Assembly: GCF_011762185.1 (NCBI RefSeq)
Contig: NZ_JAASQJ010000001.1
Span: 682,001-746,000 of the forward strand
Direction: 5' to 3'
Length of the DNA: 64,000 nucleotides
Source: Dyadobacter arcticus
GTDB taxonomy: Bacteria; Bacteroidota; Bacteroidia; Cytophagales; Spirosomataceae
The position numbers and the translations under genes were made by a program. Each line of letters opens with the position of its first letter. Position 1 is the stretch's first letter. The notes beneath the pieces were generated by a model, which saw only the letters and a list, made by a program, of their open reading frames with translations, was not told where the DNA came from and ran no database searches. Positions 62,625-64,000 of the stretch are shown here, piece by piece.

Positions 62625-63728
62625 ATGAAAAACCAGAATCTATCAAAAACAATTAGAAAAGGGGCGACATCATTCATCATGATCGTTGCCCTTTTTGCAT
62701 TAAGCCGGGCAAGCCTGCTGGCACAGAATGTTGGCATTGGGACGACAACGCCCGATCCGAGTGCAGCGTTACATATTGATGCCAAGGGCAAGGGAGTGCT
62801 TTTTCCTAGTACTTACCTTGATAGTGAGACTGACGACAGCAATGTTCCCAAACCAGCCACTAACCTTTTTGTTTTTAATACAAGCAACTCCTTAGGTTCC
62901 GGGGCAGGACTTTATTACAATGCAGGCACACCAGCACTGCCCAACTGGACGCCCACATTTGGATTGAAACTGCCGTACTTCAACTCACTAAATTCTCCAA
63001 CGGTCAATTTCACTGTCGAAAATTATGAAACATTTGCTACCTCCGGCGCTATCCGCGGTTTTGCGTCTGCATCAGCGGGTGTGCAAGGCGAAAGTGTCGT
63101 AGGCACAGGCGTTCTTGCGAAAAACGTTTCTGGACTCGGTAATGCTTTGGAAGTGGACGGTAAAATGAAGATAGCCGGAGCCGGGCAGTCTCCTGGATTA
63201 GGTAAAGTGCTAATGAGTGATGCGAGTGGCAATGCGACCTGGGAGGGAGCGGTGGCTTTTTCGGTGGCTGGCCTTGTGTACGAGACTTCCATAATCCCCG
63301 CAGCAACTCACCAAAAAATTGCTTTTAAGGATGTTGAATATGACCTCGGAGGAAATTATAAAAATATGAATGGTACTCCAAATAATACGTTCGTAGTACC
63401 TACCACCGGGATTTATCATTTTGACGTATCGGTTGGTTGGAACGCAACTGATGATTTAGGTGATGACTTTCAAACGTATCTTAAGATTATTAAGAAGCCG
63501 TATAATTTTATATCATCTTTCGATTTATTTTCCGAAGGAGGCGTTATTTCTGTGTTACCAGTTGCAGTATTGCAACATCAATCTATTAGTATATCGCATG
63601 ATTTTTTGCTTCATAAAGATGACCAAATAAGTGTTTCGGTATACCATAACTCGGATAAACCTATTGTGAACCTAAAGACATCAGAAGTCCACAGCAGATT
63701 TTCCGGTAGGCTTATTATGAAGCAATAG
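62625..63728 (+). CDS. Secreted stalk protein with C1q-like head, copy 3
   Basis: A 367-residue paralogue of the gene at 59296. Signal peptide about 1-34 (FIMIVALFALSRASLLAQ), NVGIGTTTPDPSAALHIDA, and a stalk that matches copy 2 almost base for base up to GNATWEGAVAF (about 63257). The C1q-like head (YDLGGNYKN, VVPTTGIYHFDVSVGW, LHKDDQISVSVYHNSD, SRFSGRLIMKQ) then diverges strongly while keeping the framework residues. It is followed after 45 bp by a second member of the T9SS partner family, as in copy 1. Confidence 0.82.
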   Translation: MKNQNLSKTIRKGATSFIMIVALFALSRASLLAQNVGIGTTTPDPSAALHIDAKGKGVLFPSTYLDSETDDSNVPKPATNLFVFNTSNSLGSGAGLYYNAGTPALPNWTPTFGLKLPYFNSLNSPTVNFTVENYETFATSGAIRGFASASAGVQGESVVGTGVLAKNVSGLGNALEVDGKMKIAGAGQSPGLGKVLMSDASGNATWEGAVAFSVAGLVYETSIIPAATHQKIAFKDVEYDLGGNYKNMNGTPNNTFVVPTTGIYHFDVSVGWNATDDLGDDFQTYLKIIKKPYNFISSFDLFSEGGVISVLPVAVLQHQSISISHDFLLHKDDQISVSVYHNSDKPIVNLKTSEVHSRFSGRLIMKQ

Positions 63729-63773
63729 CAGTGACTTTGGTTGAGACATACTTAAACAAACGATACGACAACT

Positions 63774-64000
63774 ATGAAAAAATATATAATTATAAACAGC
63801 CTGCTCCTCTACCTGCTTCTGACAAGCGGCATCAAGGCGCAATTCACTTCTTCGGGCGACTTCCGTGTTAAAAGTGGCACATCGTTATTTATTGATGGGC
63901 TGGTATTAATACCTTCTGCTGATATGGATCTGGCAGGGACAACCATAACGGTAAGTGATGTGCCGGTTCCTGGCAATCCTTTTTCAAGCATCAAGCGGGT
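63774..64000 (+). CDS. Paralogue of the T9SS partner protein, N-terminus only
   Basis: Runs off the window. The 75 visible residues start with a signal peptide (NSLLLYLLLTSGIKA) and continue QFTSSGDFRVKSGTSLFIDG and PSADMDLAGTTITVSDVPVP, closely matching the protein at 58142 (VKSGTQLFIDG, PSADMDLEGKAITVSDVPIP). A T9SS tail is expected beyond the window but not seen. Confidence 0.85.
   Translation, partial: MKKYIIINSLLLYLLLTSGIKAQFTSSGDFRVKSGTSLFIDGLVLIPSADMDLAGTTITVSDVPVPGNPFSSIKR

Noticed and set aside
57041..64000. Prophage tail-fibre genes
   Set aside because: The VGIGTTTP motif occurs in tail-fibre-like proteins, but each gene has a Sec signal peptide and no other phage gene is near.

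Overview
The window looks like a chromosomal segment of a free-living, glycan-degrading member of the Bacteroidota. The order Cytophagales is most likely, and the gene content resembles Dyadobacter and other Spirosomaceae. That placement is inferred from gene types, not from a marker gene: SusC/SusD pairs behind an ECF sigma/FecR pair, several secreted proteins with type IX secretion (T9SS) tails, sulfatases, Tat-exported Gfo/Idh/MocA proteins, A-rich start regions without strong Shine-Dalgarno sites, and one good TAnnTTTG promoter element. No tRNA, rRNA, CRISPR array, transposase, integrase or phage gene was recognised.

Layout. (1) 1-6847, minus strand: a LacI-type regulator followed by a five-gene operon (Gfo/Idh oxidoreductase, DegT-type aminotransferase with a Tat signal, ceramidase-like protein, beta-propeller, second Gfo/Idh cut by the window edge). 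A perfect 14-bp palindrome in front of the operon is a natural LacI operator candidate. (2) 6952-13320: two S1-type sulfatases, an M23 peptidase lipoprotein, a DUF1579 protein and a GlxA-like AraC regulator. (3) 13374-17930: a 1518-residue glycoside hydrolase with five CBM6-like modules and a T9SS tail. (4) 18189-19850: macro-domain protein, proline-rich small protein and a higBA toxin-antitoxin pair with operator-like palindromes. (5) 19979-25967: ArsR-type regulator and a complete RND efflux operon. (6) 26104-38537: SHOCT-domain protein, M4 metalloprotease with T9SS tail, ahcY, murF, an FG-GAP/T9SS protein, and rhaT coupled to a decayed DUF6786 gene.

(7) 38607-62461 is a polysaccharide utilisation locus: ECF sigma factor, FecR anti-sigma, SusC with an STN signalling domain, SusD, a second SusC/SusD pair, two paralogous GH71/GH99-like enzymes with CBM9-like tails, a GH43-like propeller enzyme and a DUF5060/DUF4038 glycosidase. 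The expected working model is that the sigma/anti-sigma pair senses substrate through the STN-bearing SusC, the SusCD pairs import oligosaccharides, and the enzymes cut the polymer outside the cytoplasm. The substrate cannot be read from sequence; an alpha-mannan or alpha-glucan type polymer is only a guess from the GH71/GH99 resemblance.

(8) Two unexplained structures sit in or beside this locus. Between SusD2 and the first GH71/99-like gene lies a 1.2-kb array of ten contiguous ~120-bp units, each rich in inverted repeats, with an alternating A/B pattern. From 56.9 kb to the window end there is a three-copy cassette: a conserved ~125-bp leader with a GTTATAC/GTATAAC hairpin, then a secreted stalk protein with a C1q-like C-terminal head, then a T9SS-type partner (copies 1 and 3) or a glycosidase (copy 2). 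The stalks of copies 2 and 3 are nearly identical while the heads differ, which suggests diversification of a surface binding module.
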